Below are positions 11,034 through 23,773 of a stretch of DNA of 64,000 nucleotides, in pieces. The stretch's first letter is position 1. Each line of letters opens with the position of its first letter. The stretch covers positions 1-64,000 of the forward strand of contig JAMKCH010084979.1 in assembly GCA_023653785.1 (NCBI GenBank). The letters are read 5' to 3'. Made by a program: the position numbers and the translations under genes. Below the pieces are notes generated by a model. That model saw only the letters and a program-made list of their open reading frames with translations, did no database searches and was not told the DNA's origin. Source of the stretch: Ophioderma brevispina (taxonomy: Eukaryota > Echinodermata > Ophiuroidea > Amphilepidida > Ophiodermatidae).

Positions 11034-14000
11034 GCGAGATTATTTTTTTTAACCCCCCATAATGATGTGTCAAAAGATAGCTAATACAAATGTTAAATTG
11101 AGTCGTCGAAATTTCACTTCGTTAGCATTTTTAGTTTTTCGAGATATGGCTTCTCAAAGTATACGACCGATACTCAAACCACTCACTTTGACCGATTTTG
11201 GAGTTTAGCGCGTCGTTTTCCTTCCTCTATTTTTGACCCGACTTAAATCCTATCAAAGTTCCGACAGCACCTTTAAGTGGCCTTAAAGAAATCATTATTT
11301 TGTAGTTTACCTTTGGCGTGGGTGTAACACTGTTAACTTGAATTTAAAAACCATGACATTTTTAATAGTTAACATATTATTAAAATGGATTTCGCCATGT
11401 TATAACATGTTCACAGCAAAACAACATACAAAAAGACCGTTTAATGTTTTGCTCGATTTTATAAGCCCTTTTCAGTCATGCGACCCTTTTACGTGCTAAA
11501 AATTCTCTAAAAATCTGCTCAGAGACAAATCAACATAACCATTAAAAAGTATAAAACGATTTCATAACGTGTCCAAATTTGATCCATCTAAGTAAACCCC
11601 ATTGTTGAGATTTTCCTTTAAACAGAAATTCGGGGTAGCGTTTTCCGACTATATCCTGCATATAGAAATTTTGCGCGTTAGCACACTGCGATCTCTCCCC
11701 CCCCCCCCTATCATTACATGTGGTAGTAAAATCTAGGATTTAAAGAAATGAGAAAGTGTTATATAATATATTTCTTGAAATATCCGTATAGGACCTGCTT
11801 ATATATTTAATTACAAAGATTGCTGGGAGGTAAATAGAGATAAAATCGATTTAAAAAGCCATGTAATGTAGGCCTACTCGCGATTTTGGGAGAATACTCC
11901 GTTTCTACCGCAAACCCTTGAAACCAGTATGCTCTGCGGCGTGTTTTGAGGTTTGAGTCCGTATTTTGAGTTAAAGAGTTGCTTTTGTTTGCCCATAGAG
12001 AGCAACATGACGACGAAAACCCAATAATTTGGTTCCATTAAACATTATAGTGTTTTAGAACATAGAAAGATAGATAAATTCAATCAAGCTGTTGATATTG
12101 CTGTACCAACCCAAACGGCTGTATAACGAGACTAGCCCATGCTTGCGCGCATTAAGTTAACACAACAACCCCAACCATGCACGCGCCATAGACTTTGTGG
12201 GTAAAATGATGGTCAGAATAATGGCTATAACTCGAGTTACTCTCGTTTGGAAAATACGGATTCTATGAATACAACCAGTAGAGATTTCTCTACAACAATA
12301 AATCAAAAATTGAGGATAACATTTCCGTTTAGATTTTAGATATTTACTAGATTTGACAGATGCCGTAATTTTCGCGGTTCACTACACTCCGATCTTAACC
12401 TAGCATGCGCCTTGTGTGTTTTTACGGCTGACACACTTAGATTTTCATTAACTTTCGAGGTTTAACTTTTCAAAATTGTACTAAAAACATTCACTCCGAT
12501 CTGTTAAAAGATCAAATTTGGTCCACAAAATCACAGAATTCCCTAAGAATATCTCACAATTTATACACAAAAGCGGTACTACAGTCGTGATAACCCTCGG
12601 ACCGATTATGCTCTGTCCACTCTAATGGTGGTGTGTACCCTTTAAGCGTGAATTATTTTTTGACCCCACATTATTGATGTGGTGTCCAAAGATAGCTACT
12701 AAAAAGTTTAAATTGAGTCGTCGAAATTTCACATTCGTTGCATTTTTTAGTTTCGAGGAATGGCTTCTCAAAAGAATAACGACCGATATACGCCAACCCC
12801 TCACTCACTTTGACCCGAATTTTTTTGAGATTTTATTTAGAGCGCGTCTTTTTTCCTCATTTTGACCCGACTTAAAGCCTATCAAGTTCCGAAGGCAACC
12901 TTTAAGTGGTCTTAGAATCATATTTTTGTAGTTTACCTGTGCGATGCGTGTGTACCCACTTTTTAACTTGAATTTTAAAACCGTATGACATTTTAATAGG
13001 TTATACAGATTAAAAATGTCTGATTCGCCATGTTCTGCATGTTGTCAGCAAAAAAACAACAATACCAAAAAAGACCTCGTTTTCAATTTTTGCTCGATTT
13101 TAGGCCACTTTTCTGGTGCATGCGACCCTTTACGTTGCTAACAATTCTCTAAAATCTGCTCATAAGGACACATCACATAACAATTAAAAAGTATAAAACA
13201 TTTTCAAACGTGTCCAAATTTGATCCATCTAGTAAACCCCATTGTTGAGATTTTCCTTTAACAGAAAGTCGGGGCTTTTTCCGACTATATCTGCATATAG
13301 AACCTTTGCGCGTTAGCACACTCTGCGATCTCCTCCCCCCCCCCCCGACTCCTTAAGTGGTAGTAAAATCTAGGATTTTAAGGGAAAATGAGACCCAATG
13401 TTATCTAATATATTCTTGAAATATCGTATCGGACCTGCTTATAATAATTAATTACAAAGATTGCTAGTTAAAATAGAGAATAAAATCGATTTAAAAAGCC
13501 ATGTAAGGTAGGCCTACTAGCGAGTTTGGTAGAATATCGTTGCTCACTTGACAACCAGTCCTCTGCGGCGTGTTTTAGATCCGTATTTTGAGTAAATAGT
13601 TTGCTTTGTTTCCAAATAGAGCAAATACGAAGAGAAACCTTAATAATTTTGGTTCTGATTAAACTTATAGTGTTTTAGAAATAGAAAGATATATAAAATT
13701 CAATCACTTTTGATATTGCTTTACCAACCCAAAAAGGCTGTATAACGAGACTAGCCCCATGCTTGCGCTCTTAAAGTGGTACACACCACCATTGCACGCA
13801 CCATATACTTTGTATGTAAAATGAGGTCAGAATAATGGCTATAACCTGTTACCTCCTCGTTTGGAAAATCGGATTATAATGAATCTCACACCATTAGAGA
13901 TTTCTCTACAACCTATCAAATTGAGGATAACATTTCGGTTAGTTTTTACGATATTTACTGATATTGACAAATGCCGCTATTTTTCGCTGGGTTCATCCGA

Positions 14001-15832
14001 CTCTAACCTAGCATTCGCCTTTTGTTTTTTACGCTGATCACACTTAGATTTCATTACATTTCGAGTACTTTCAAAATTGTCAGTAATACCATTCAATCCT
14101 ATCTGTTAAAATCAATTTGGTCAACAAAATCACAGAATTTACTAAGAATATCTCACAATTTATACACAAAAGAGGTACTCAGTCGTGGAGAACCTCGGAC
14201 CGATATAGGCTCTGTCCACTCTAATGGTGGTGTGTTCCCTTTAGCGCGATTATTTTTGACCCCACATTAATGAAGTGTCAAAAGATAGCTATAAAAAGTT
14301 AAATTGAGTCTCGAAATTTTCACTTCGTTGAGCATTTTTAATTTTCGAGATATGGCTTCTCAAAGACACCTGAGCCGCGATACGCAAACGGGGCGCTCTC
14401 ACTTTTGACTCGATTTTTTGAGTGTAGCGCGTCGTTTTCCATCTATTTTTGACCCGACTTAAAGCCTATCAAAGTTCCGACAGCACCTTTAAGTGGCCTT
14501 AAGAATCATATTTTGTAGTTTACCTTTGGCCGATGGTGTGTAACAACATTTAACTTGAATATGTTAAAGAACCTTATGACATTTAATAGGTGAACAGATT
14601 AATTAAAATTTGTTTTCGCCATGTTATGCATGTTGCAGGCAAACAACATACAAAAAGGCCGTTTTCAATTTTTGCTGCATTAGCACTTTCAGGTGGTGCA
14701 TGCGACCCTTTTCACACGTGCTAAAAATTCTCTACAAATCTGCTCAGAATGACAAAACACATAACAATTAAAAAGTATAAACGATTCCAAACGTGTCCAA
14801 TTTTGATTCATCTAGTACACTCCATTGTTGAGATTTGTCTTTAAACAGAAAGTCTGGCGTTTTCCGACTATATCTGCCATATAGAAACTTTGTGCGTTAG
14901 CACACTGCGATTCTCCCCCCCCCCCCCCCGACCACTTAAGTGTAGTAAAATCTAGGATTTTAAAGGAAATAGAAAGTGTTATATAATATATTTCTTGAAA
15001 TATCGTATAGGACTGCTTATATATTAATTACCAAGATGCGATGTTTAAAATAAGAGAAATAAAAATCGATTTTAAAAAGCTGTAATGTAGGCCCTACTAG
15101 CGATTTGGGAGAAGATCCGTTTCTACCACCTTGACAACCAGTATCGCGGACGTGTTTGAGTCCGTATTTGAGTTAAAATAGTTTGCTTTTGTTGTTGCCC
15201 TAGGAGCTCAATACGAAATAAACCCCATAATTTTGGTTCTGATTAAACATTATAGTGTTTTTAAAAAATAGAAAGATAGATAAAATTCATCACAACTGTT
15301 GATATTGGCTGTACCACCCCAAAAACTGCTGTATACCGAGACTAGCCCAGCCGTGCGCGCTAAAGGGTGACCACCACCTTGCACTCTCCATAGACTTGTA
15401 GTACTGGATGTCAGAATAATGGCTATAATTCGAGTTACCTCTCGTTTTGGAAAATACTGATTATATGAATAAACCAGTAGAGATTTCTCTACAACATATC
15501 AAAAATTGGAGGATACCATTTCCGTTTATATTTTTAGATTTACTGATTGACAGATGCCGTATTTTTGCGGGTTTCACTACACTTCCGACGCGTAACCTCG
15601 CATCGCCTTGTGTGTTTTTACGCTTTGATCACACTTATTCAATTAACATTTCGGGTTTTACTTTTCAAATTGTCAGTATACATTCCTCCTATCGTTAAAA
15701 TCAAATTTGTCAACAAAATCACAGAATTACTAGAATATCTCACAATTTATACACAAAAGAGTTACTACAGTCGTGATAAACCTCGGACCGATATAGGCTC
15801 TGTCCACTCTAATGTTGGTGTGTGTACCCTTA
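10478..15832. repeat. Tandem array of a ~1.6 kb unit bounded by MITE termini (3.3 copies)
   Basis: The array alternates a MITE-like block (10478-11033, 12152-12645, 13771-14243, 15361-15832) with a spacer of nearly constant length (11034-12151, 12646-13770, 14244-15360; 1117-1125 bp). Spacers are homologous to each other, share a poly-C tract (near 11696, 13336, 14917), and contain no long ORF. The array opens and closes with a MITE block, not with a spacer. Copies differ mostly by short indels. Confidence 0.85.
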
Positions 15833-15859
15833 TCTGCCAGCACAGTTTGTGTATGGGGC

Positions 15860-16045
15860 AAAAGGTCACATGAGGTCACGCCAAGGTCACATATGGTCAC
15901 CAAGGTCACACATGAGATCACCAAGGTCGATTGAGATCACAAAGTTCATGTGGGGTCCCAAAGGTCCATATGGTCACCAAGGTCACATGAGGTCCCAAGG
16001 TCACATGGGATGCCACAGTCACATGAGGTCCTGTGGGGTCACCCC
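15860..16045 (+). repeat. AGGTCA-rich minisatellite, about nine units of 18-21 bp
   Basis: Units look like AAGGTCACATGAGGTCACC with drift. At 15863-15878 two AGGTCA half-sites are separated by CATG, giving a perfect DR4. Similar half-sites recur in most units. It directly follows the MITE-bounded array and is followed by a C-rich 90 bp stretch (16035-16160). Regulatory activity is not implied by sequence alone. Confidence 0.7.
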
Positions 16046-16352
16046 AACCCTTCCCCCTCCCCAACGCATCCCACCGGCCCCTCCCCGCTGCACCCACTCC
16101 CCGCCCAACCCCCGCCCAAAGGTCACACAAGGGTCACCACTGTCACCACCGCCCCCTCCTTTTCCACCAGTACATCATCGTAGGCCTTATGGAACCATAC
16201 AGCATGCAATATATTAAGGGTTAACATTTTACCACAGACACACACAGACTACGACCAGAGTACCCTATGTGGCCTTCTGCATTCTTTCAGACACCCATAA
16301 ATCCTGGCACTACCACGAGCCATTACCAATGACTTGTGGATACGTTAAGAAG

Positions 16353-17850
16353 TAAAGGTGCTTGTTCCTATCGTCTTTTGGACCCCCCTGATTTAACCGC
16401 ATTAGTATCATTTTGTTCATGGGCCGTACTTTTATATATACCCGCTTGCGAGGCAAGGGGGGTATATTGTGCGCCTTGTGATTCTAATCTTCTCATATTA
16501 CATCATAACACCAGGTTGTAAGGGGCTAGCCTCCAAAAACTACAAAGGCCATAGAGGCCCCACTGGGCACAATGATAGCCCAGAACCCCCTCTAGTGCCT
16601 TTGGTCAACCTCGACCCCAGAGGTCCAAGTCACAAGCTACGTTGGCCAGATGTGAAAAACCTATTATGGCATCTAGCTCCATACTACAATGTGCTAAAGC
16701 CCCACCGACTTTGCACAATGATAGCCTCTGGCCCCCTCTAGTGCCTTCGACCTATCTCAATCCAGAGTCAAAGGTGCATTGCTACAAAGGCCAATATGTA
16801 ATTCTTAAACACAAAGTTGTAAGGGGCTAGCTCCAAAACTACAAAGGCCCTAGAGCCCCGACTTGGCACAATATAGCCCATTTCCCCTCTAGTGCTCTGA
16901 CCACTCTCGACCCCAGGAGTCCAAGTTCACTGTCTAGCAGATGTCAATTGTGACAAATTAATATTGCACCTACCTTCGTACTAACTGCAATGGCCCAAAA
17001 GCCCCCACTAAGCTTGGCACAATGATAGCCCATGATCCTTGTCGTGCCATTTGGCCATCTCGACGACCCATGCAAAGGTCACAGGCTATATAGGCCAATA
17101 TGTGAAACCTATTATGCATCTAGCTCTGTAACTACAAATTTGTGCTAAGCCGCACTTGGCACATGATAGCCCCTTACCCCCTCCCCGCTCTAGGTTTGGG
17201 GCCTCTGCCAATCTCGACCCAGAGATCAAAGGTCATGGGCTACAGAGGCCAATATGTGAAAACTTAATATGGCACCTACTTCCGCACATACTTTAATAAC
17301 TGCAATGGCCCTAAAGCCCCCCCATGGCACAATGATTGCCCATGACCCTCCTCTACTGCCTTTGGCCAATCTCGACCACAGAGTCAAAGCACAAGCTACA
17401 TGCCAATATGGGAACCCTATTATGCCTCTAGCTCCGTAACTACATTGTCATAAGCCCCGACTTGGCACAATGATAGTCTGACCCCCTCTAGTGCCTTCGG
17501 CCCATCCTACTCCAGAGGTCAAAGGTCATGCGCTACACATACCCACCACAAACAAGCGGGTAAGTTGGTTATTTGCGTGCAAATATAGGGCCCTCTAGTT
17601 CTCATTGTTCCTCCATGAAATTTCAGCTTCCAAATCCCATTTCTTTCTCAAGAAACTACGTAAAAAACCCTCACGTTTTATGGTTAACCATCAATATTGC
17701 ACAGTAATGAATAGGGCATTGCCTATGGCATTATCGTGTCCTACAAAACCACATTGTTTTCCCACAGTAATTCATTGGTCAGCATATGCAAGTGTCAGGC
17801 TCATATTAAGTAGAGATAATGGATATACAAAAATCGGAACACGCGCCTTA
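16353..17850. mobile_element. MITE family A, copy 2, split by an insertion
   Basis: The left part 16353-16433 (TAAAGGTGCTTGTTCCTATC onwards) and the right part 17599-17850 (TTCTCATTG ... AATCGGAACACGCGCC) join into one complete copy when the intervening 1.16 kb is removed. The right end is the inverted match of the left end. Confidence 0.7.
16434..17598. mobile_element. 1.16 kb element with a ~150 bp internal tandem repeat
   Basis: Inserted in a MITE, so its borders are known to within a few bases. It starts about ATATATACCCGCTTG and ends GGGCCCTCTAG. Short inverted ends ACCCGCTTG / CAAGCGGGT lie near 16440 and 17554. The interior carries about seven units spaced ~150 bp (starts near 16519, 16669, 16820, 16967, 17116, 17271, 17426) with the motifs GGCACAATGATAGCCC, CTCGACCCCAGAGGTC and AAGGTCA. 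No coding capacity is seen. The 3' CTAG and hairpin ends resemble a non-autonomous Helitron in part, but the 5' end does not fit well. Confidence 0.65.
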
Positions 17851-20800
17851 AGGGTCAAGGTCTTTCGGTAAAAGCAACAACAAAAGTTTTGTGACACTTA
17901 CCTGTAGTGGTAGTGTGATCCCAAACTCCCAGCCAGCTGGACATATTTAAGTTTTTGTGAGGGGCTGGATGGTTGTAGGAAATTCATGATGACCCTCCTC
18001 TCCATATTTGCATAGAGTTTGTTCCATCGGCAAGCTGCCCTGGGAAACATGTCTAGATGACAGAAGGCTGTGGAAAAATAGATTGAAAAAATTTATTAAA
18101 TTTTGCTCGATTTGGGAAATAGTTCCATTTGTCCCCTCCCATACAAATTCTGCCAACCTTGATGAATACCTAATGTTAAGGTTGCAAAATTTGTGAGGGG
18201 GATATTGGAAACTTTTGCCGATTTCTGATTCCAGCGAAATACAGTACTAATTTTTTTAACCATGGGCAATACCACCTATGATACCAATCTATCTGGTTGA
18301 CTCATTACAGACACAAACATGAGAGAGACCTCTGCGTAACAATCAAAATAGTGCGTCTAACTTGTAAACCATATCAGTTTCTAACAAATCTCGGTTCCAC
18401 TGTTACATGATATAATCTTCCCAGTGACAATGCAAAAATAGTGCTTGATGCACAATAGATAGAGGCAGGTAGTGACCAGGGGGTTAAAAGATTAATGTTG
18501 CAAATGGTCACTACAATCCCAATGGACACCAATTGGATGGGCTGGGGATGTGTATCTTAGTATACTTTGACGTAAAGAAGTTTCATGATCATACCATAAA
18601 TTTCCATCTTGGAATACTGATACGAGGCCCCTGAACCCAGATTGTTTTGGGGAGGGGCATTTTTTTTTCAAACGTGAGATGTTCTCCCAATCCTCTTCCA
18701 AGAGATTTGGCAAAGTGGACCTTTTTTCTGAAAATTGTAACCTTTTTTTGCCCCCCCAGCCCACTTTTTAGTTCAGGGCCTGCTAATGACATGAATAACC
18801 AACCATGAACATTTGTAAGGTTTGACAATACCCATGCAAAATACCTGAATGTCAAGTTTTTTTTAAATTTCACAACTTTTAATTATGACCCCTAACTCAT
18901 TGCAACACTATATCTAAAGCATTTGAAAAATAATTCCTTTACATGGCCCTTCATATTCCAACAGAACACTCTAAATTACTCTCGAGGATCACACTTTTTT
19001 TGCAGGGGAAAAAGGGGCATGAAAAACTTTTAGGGGGGTCAAAGGTGAGTGGAATTTGCAGGTCAATTGGGTAAATGCGAAACAGCAGGAAAAATTGCAT
19101 ATTTTATGAGATGTAAATATGCTGAAATATGTGCTAAGGTGTGCAATAATTGCTATTTAAAGGCTGACAGAGATTTCCGAGGAGGGCGACCTCAATCTTC
19201 AAAAACAAAATCATGTTTTTTACCTATATTTATTAAAGCTTGTCCATACTATCCCGTGTGGGGAAATAGCTAAGCGCATATCAAAGTCCTTCATATAGAA
19301 ATCATCTCTTTGTTATAAAATTCCAGATCCGGAGATTTTGTTTATACACCGAATCCTATGGCACAGTTATACATAAAGGTTTACTGCATCAAAACGAAAA
19401 ATATGATTCATCTCAAAGGACATCACCGGATAAGAAATGAAGGATGCCCTCTATAGTTTTCATGAGAACGGATGGATTTGAAACATCTCACATTTCTGAT
19501 CAGAAAGATTTGTCACTATATTCAGACAAAATCAGGAACTGAACTCAGCGTAAATGTATAAGAATCCCATGAATGGGGGTAAAAATGGATCCGCCACGGC
19601 AATTCTTCATATCTACCTCATTTTTTCACCAAATTCCTTCATTTTTTCAGCATAAAAGTCGAGAAAAAATATGCGGATAATAAAACATCAACGCGTAACA
19701 GTTGAGGAAACAGATTCGGGGTAAATTTTGTGTTTTTTCATGCACAATTTTTTGTTATTCACTTCACTAGGTATTATAGTCACAGCGGATATTGACAGGA
19801 AGACTGTTCCATATTTGGATGATTCTCATATGGAAAGTATGTGTTGCCTGCATTTAAGTTCCATGATGGTTAATACAAAGAGTTGGTGGTTGGACTTTTG
19901 GGTGATACCCTTAGAATAAACTGAGTGCATGAAAGTAAAGGAGAAGAAGGTTTTCTTAAGGGGCAAGATTTAATACATTTGAAAAGTAAGCATTAACATT
20001 CGAGACCTCCCAAGTGATTATAGTCAGGAAATAGAGCCATGTACGCTCATCCATTCGTTATTCCATTATCCCAGTCACGTGGTGGTGGATTGGATTTAAG
20101 AGTCGGCAGTGTCAGCAGTGCTGACAGGCCCCTTGAAATATGTGCTCTCAGGGCCCCTAAAATATTATTAAAAAAAAAAGGAATGGGGGGAAAAACCCAG
20201 CCACAGTTTTTTCTCAGATTTATAGGGGCCCCAGTTGTCCATTTCATTTTCACACCTCTACACCCATGTGGACACTTGGCCCCCAAACACACTTTTTTTC
20301 TACCAAAAGTGATGGCTCACCAAATGTGATGGCCTATTCCCTATATTGAGAGCTTTGGTCCACTCTTACATCTAAACCAAAGGATGGTGGACCTTTTAGC
20401 AGCAAAACAAAATCCGATCACTCCCCAGATTCTTTATAGCAGCAATGTCTCTGCATGTGAACCTAAAATAGTGCTGGTTTGATTCAATGCCTCTATTTTT
20501 TCAGTTGTTACCCAAACCAAAACATTTTCTCAGTTTCCGGATATTCCATCTTTTGAGCACGATGTGCGGTAATATGAATCTAGTTGATTTCTGATTCTGA
20601 AGAATCTTGGAATCAAAAGCAATGGTCCATGGCATCTCGCCAAACGTCCCAGGAATGGGCTTCCCAATTGTTTCACCCTTTGCTTATTTTTAATATGTCC
20701 CTTAGTACAGGGGAGGTTGCCCAACTGAGGTGAAATGTTAGGGCTACAATGTAGTCCGGTATTCAAAAGGTGATACGCATAGTAAGGTGGAGAATTAAGA

Positions 20801-20939
20801 CCTATTTCACTTTTATGTATTTACAAAACAAAGTCATGGAAGGGCTATTTCAATTCTGTTCCCTCATTATTAAGGACCAGCTCTCTCTCATCTTTCAAAA
20901 GGTTTTGTTTTGTTAAGGATTGTTCAAAATGTCACTCCA
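17851..20939. other. Gene-poor region with degraded repeats
   Basis: About 3 kb without a convincing gene. A strong splice-donor-like CAG/GTAAGTGTC exists on the minus strand at about 17906, without a supported exon. Segments near 18600-18780 and 20130-20300 are rich in short G and C runs with A/T runs. Positions 19500-19760 are one copy of the dispersed module described at 49798-50248. ORFs of 60-96 codons here show no family signature. Confidence 0.4.
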
Positions 20940-22800
20940 CTCTTCTGTTTTCATGATAATAAGTTACCCAACAGGGCAGAGCTGGGCAAGTTGATATGAT
21001 ATACCTTGACTTTTCCAAAGCTTTTGACAGTGTGTCTCTACCTGCTTGTTCACAAATTAAAATCTTTTGGCATCAACTCCCACCTCTTGTTTGGTTCAAA
21101 ATACATATTGTCCAATCGAACACAAAAGCGTTGTTGAAGGTACTTTTCTGACTGGCTTCAGTGCTGTCAGGAGTACCACAGGGCTCCATTTTAGGCCCTC
21201 TTTGTTTCTTTTGTAATCCACAAACATGCCCAGTTTGCCCAGCATTCTTGCAATTGCTTTATTTGCTGTGACGACTCAACTAAGGTTTCAAGCTATTAGG
21301 ACCTTGTCTGACTGCCAATACCTCTAGGATGATATTGCTGCTTCTCTCTTTGATTGGAGTATTACAATGGGTATTTGGAAAAAATTATCCATCAAATATC
21401 AGATATTTCAATGACTCGTTCCAGAATTTATGAAAATTTGATTATAAAATGAATGGTATTGTCCTTGACAGAAATCACTTATGTCAGAGGATCTTGGGAG
21501 TGTAGAAGTCTCCTCTAAACTTACTGGAAGAACACACCAGTTTGCAAGTGTTCAAAAGTGCAATAAAAAAATTAAGGCATGATTTAAAAACGTGCAATTG
21601 GTTTATAATTGCACCAGATATGGTAGCTAAAACTCTCACTCAGCCCTTGTCAGGAGTGATTTAGAATATCCTAGCTCCCTGTTGGAGTGGTACATCAAAC
21701 CACAATATTCAGTTGATTGAAAGTTTAGAGGAGAGCTACTCATATATCTGCACTTATCCTGCAGGGACTATAGAGATAAACTACTTAAACTTGATCTGCT
21801 GCCACTTACCTATAGAAGAGACATAATCGACCTTAACCTATTCACAGATGCAGCGGTTTGGTCAGTATGAATTTTATAGATCATTTGTGTGGGCCGCCAG
21901 CTATAAGATCGGCAGCCAGAGGACCACTAGCAATCCGTTGTGCGGTTGTTTGTATGTGTGTAGGTGGTATGTGTGTGGTTTGTATGGATTGTGTGTGTTC
22001 AAAAATTGTTAGTTTTTTTTAAATTGACCCTCAATTGAAAAGTTGAACTTCAATTGGAACCACCAAAATTCTTCATATGTGCACCAAGGGATCCCTATAT
22101 GTTGATGAGGTCAAGGTCATGTTGAAGGTCAAGTCAGGTGCGGTCAATTGAAAAATGGGTTTAAAAATTTAAAATGATCTAAATTTTTTTTTTTTAAAAG
22201 TTCAATTGGAACCAAAAACGTGTGTCATAGGTGAACCATGCGATCCTCATAGTTGATGAGAATCAAAGGTCAACGTTGCCCAGGGTCAGAAGGTCATGGA
22301 GCGACCACAGCTTATATTCTTTGAATACTGTGCAGAAGCGCGAAAGAGCGAGAGAGAGGAGAAAGAAGCAGGAGAACGCGAAATTCTAGTTGTTTTTAAT
22401 TCACCAGTGCAGGGCCATCCCACCGCTAGGTCTTCCTGTGATTGTCATCTTCTTATTCCTCAGATTTGCAAAACAGCGTCTCATATTAAAGCCACATTTT
22501 TCACTGGATTGTTCCTATTTGGAATCAACTACTTCCCACATCAGATCCACTACCTCTTTCTCCATGTTAAATTCAGAAGGTACTGTTTTACAAATCAAAA
22601 ATTCCACATCTCAGTTCGATCGGCGGAATACTTGTTCTTGGCTGACCAACTGCCGCTCGTTAATTGCAGAGTTGTTAAAAAGCTTCCTCCCTTTTTTAGA
22701 TCCTGTTTTGGCCTCCTATGTGGGAAATGGTCCTAGAGGTGCTTTGTCACTTGTTCATCTCATCCTTTCACTGGTATTTGGGACAATTTAAAAAAAATCT
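20940..22800 (+). pseudogene. Non-LTR retrotransposon (LINE) RT region, interrupted
   Basis: The plus strand encodes, across frameshifts, IYLDFSKAFDSV (20994-21033), then VLSGVPQGSILGPL (21155-21200), and an FADD-type box near 21258-21277. These are the A, B and C motifs of LINE reverse transcriptase. After the 21888-22389 insertion the ORF end resumes, with a KATFFT...WNQLP-like tail around 22490-22540, typical of the RT ORF end of CR1/Jockey-group LINEs. It ends near an AATAAA-containing AT-rich tail at about 22890-22925. Many indels; not functional as assembled. Confidence 0.7.
21888..22389 (+). mobile_element. 0.5 kb interspersed repeat family C, copy 1 (inserted in the LINE)
   Basis: Homologous to 31630-32098. 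It starts GTGGGCCGCC(C)AGCTATA, then a TG-rich microsatellite, two copies of a CAATTGGAACCA-containing segment, AAGGTCA half-sites, and ends GCGAAATTCTAG followed by T. No ORF. It interrupts the LINE coding region, so it is younger than that LINE copy. Confidence 0.7.
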
Positions 22801-23590
22801 GTTATCCAGTGCCAATTTTATTTTTAAGTTCGTTTATTTTATTAAGTTTCTATTGTAATCTAGGTATGTTCTATTTTAACCAGTGATAAAGGGTATAATA
22901 AATAAAATAATTAAAAAATAAAAATTTGTTCACCAGTCAAATCCTCTTGAATCAGGGCCCCTGTTGTATTAATTAGCGAACTCTTAACATTAATTGTAAG
23001 GAGGGTGGGGCTGGGTTGTGCCCACAAAAGGGCCCCTGGCAATTTTGACCTTTCAAAGGTGGGGCCACATCCATGAAAAAATCACCAATTTGCTGTGAAA
23101 TTGGGGGGTCATATGATTTTTTTCTGGGGGTGAGGTCGTTTTTTAAAGATAAAGGAGCTCTTGATTTTTGAGATCCAAAAAGGGGGCCCCTGAAAAATTT
23201 TACCCCCCCCCCACCCACCTAAATTATACATTGCAGAAGTATTTCCCTCTATAGGATCAAAAACTATGCATCAAATGTTAAGACAAAATTTTCAAAATTA
23301 TCCCTTCTGAGGCAGCAACCCCTAGCAGCACTAAAAGTACGATATAATAATACTAATAATAATAATAATAATTATTTTAATCTCAAATTAGTGTCGGGGG
23401 CCTTTCGGACAAATGCTATGAGACCTTTACAACTTCTTAATAATTACTAGGGACAGAAACAATGCAACTTGGAGGCAACAACTTAAACAGCGCCCTATTG
23501 CAACATTCAAAAACAATCACGAAAACAACACACAGAGGGCTAGTGCAGGCGTTCATGGTTCATTGCCCATTTCAAATGAACCATGGGGAG
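22801..23590. other. AT-rich and G/C-run sequence; AAT microsatellite
   Basis: A tail-like AT-rich segment to 22930, then a stretch with G and C runs (23000-23215), then an (AAT)n microsatellite at about 23345-23385. No gene recognised. Confidence 0.4.
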
Positions 23591-23720
23591 GAAAGTTGGT
23601 CCACTGAGATTCGGGATCGAGAGGGACCCTGTGCTCCAGAGGCAAGCTTGCGTACCACCAGACCACGCCACTCCAACAAGTGGGCGTTTCTTCGCGACCT
23701 AAAGGGCCCCACTTTAAGCT
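23590..23720 (-). mobile_element. Possible tRNA-derived SINE head
   Basis: The minus strand reads GGCGTGGTCTGGTGGTACGC followed some 40 bp later by CCCTCTCGATCCCGAATCTC. Spacing and content resemble A and B boxes of a tRNA-type promoter. The body is not recognised. It could also be a decayed tRNA pseudogene. Confidence 0.35.
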
Positions 23721-23773
23721 GTTGACATGGTGGTTATAATTACCCTCAAAATTTGATTTTTTTTAAAATAGAT

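Noticed and set aside
15822..16217. 131-codon Gln/Ser/His-rich plus ORF
   Set aside because: It is the AGGTCA minisatellite and a C-rich tract translated in one frame.
16434..17598. CRISPR-like array
   Set aside because: The repeats are ~150 bp, contiguous and without unique spacers, in animal DNA.
17906..17990. Minus-strand exon ending in a consensus donor (CAG/GTAAGT) as an MRPL40 upstream exon
   Set aside because: Phase could fit, but the residues do not resemble mL40 and no acceptor or start is visible.
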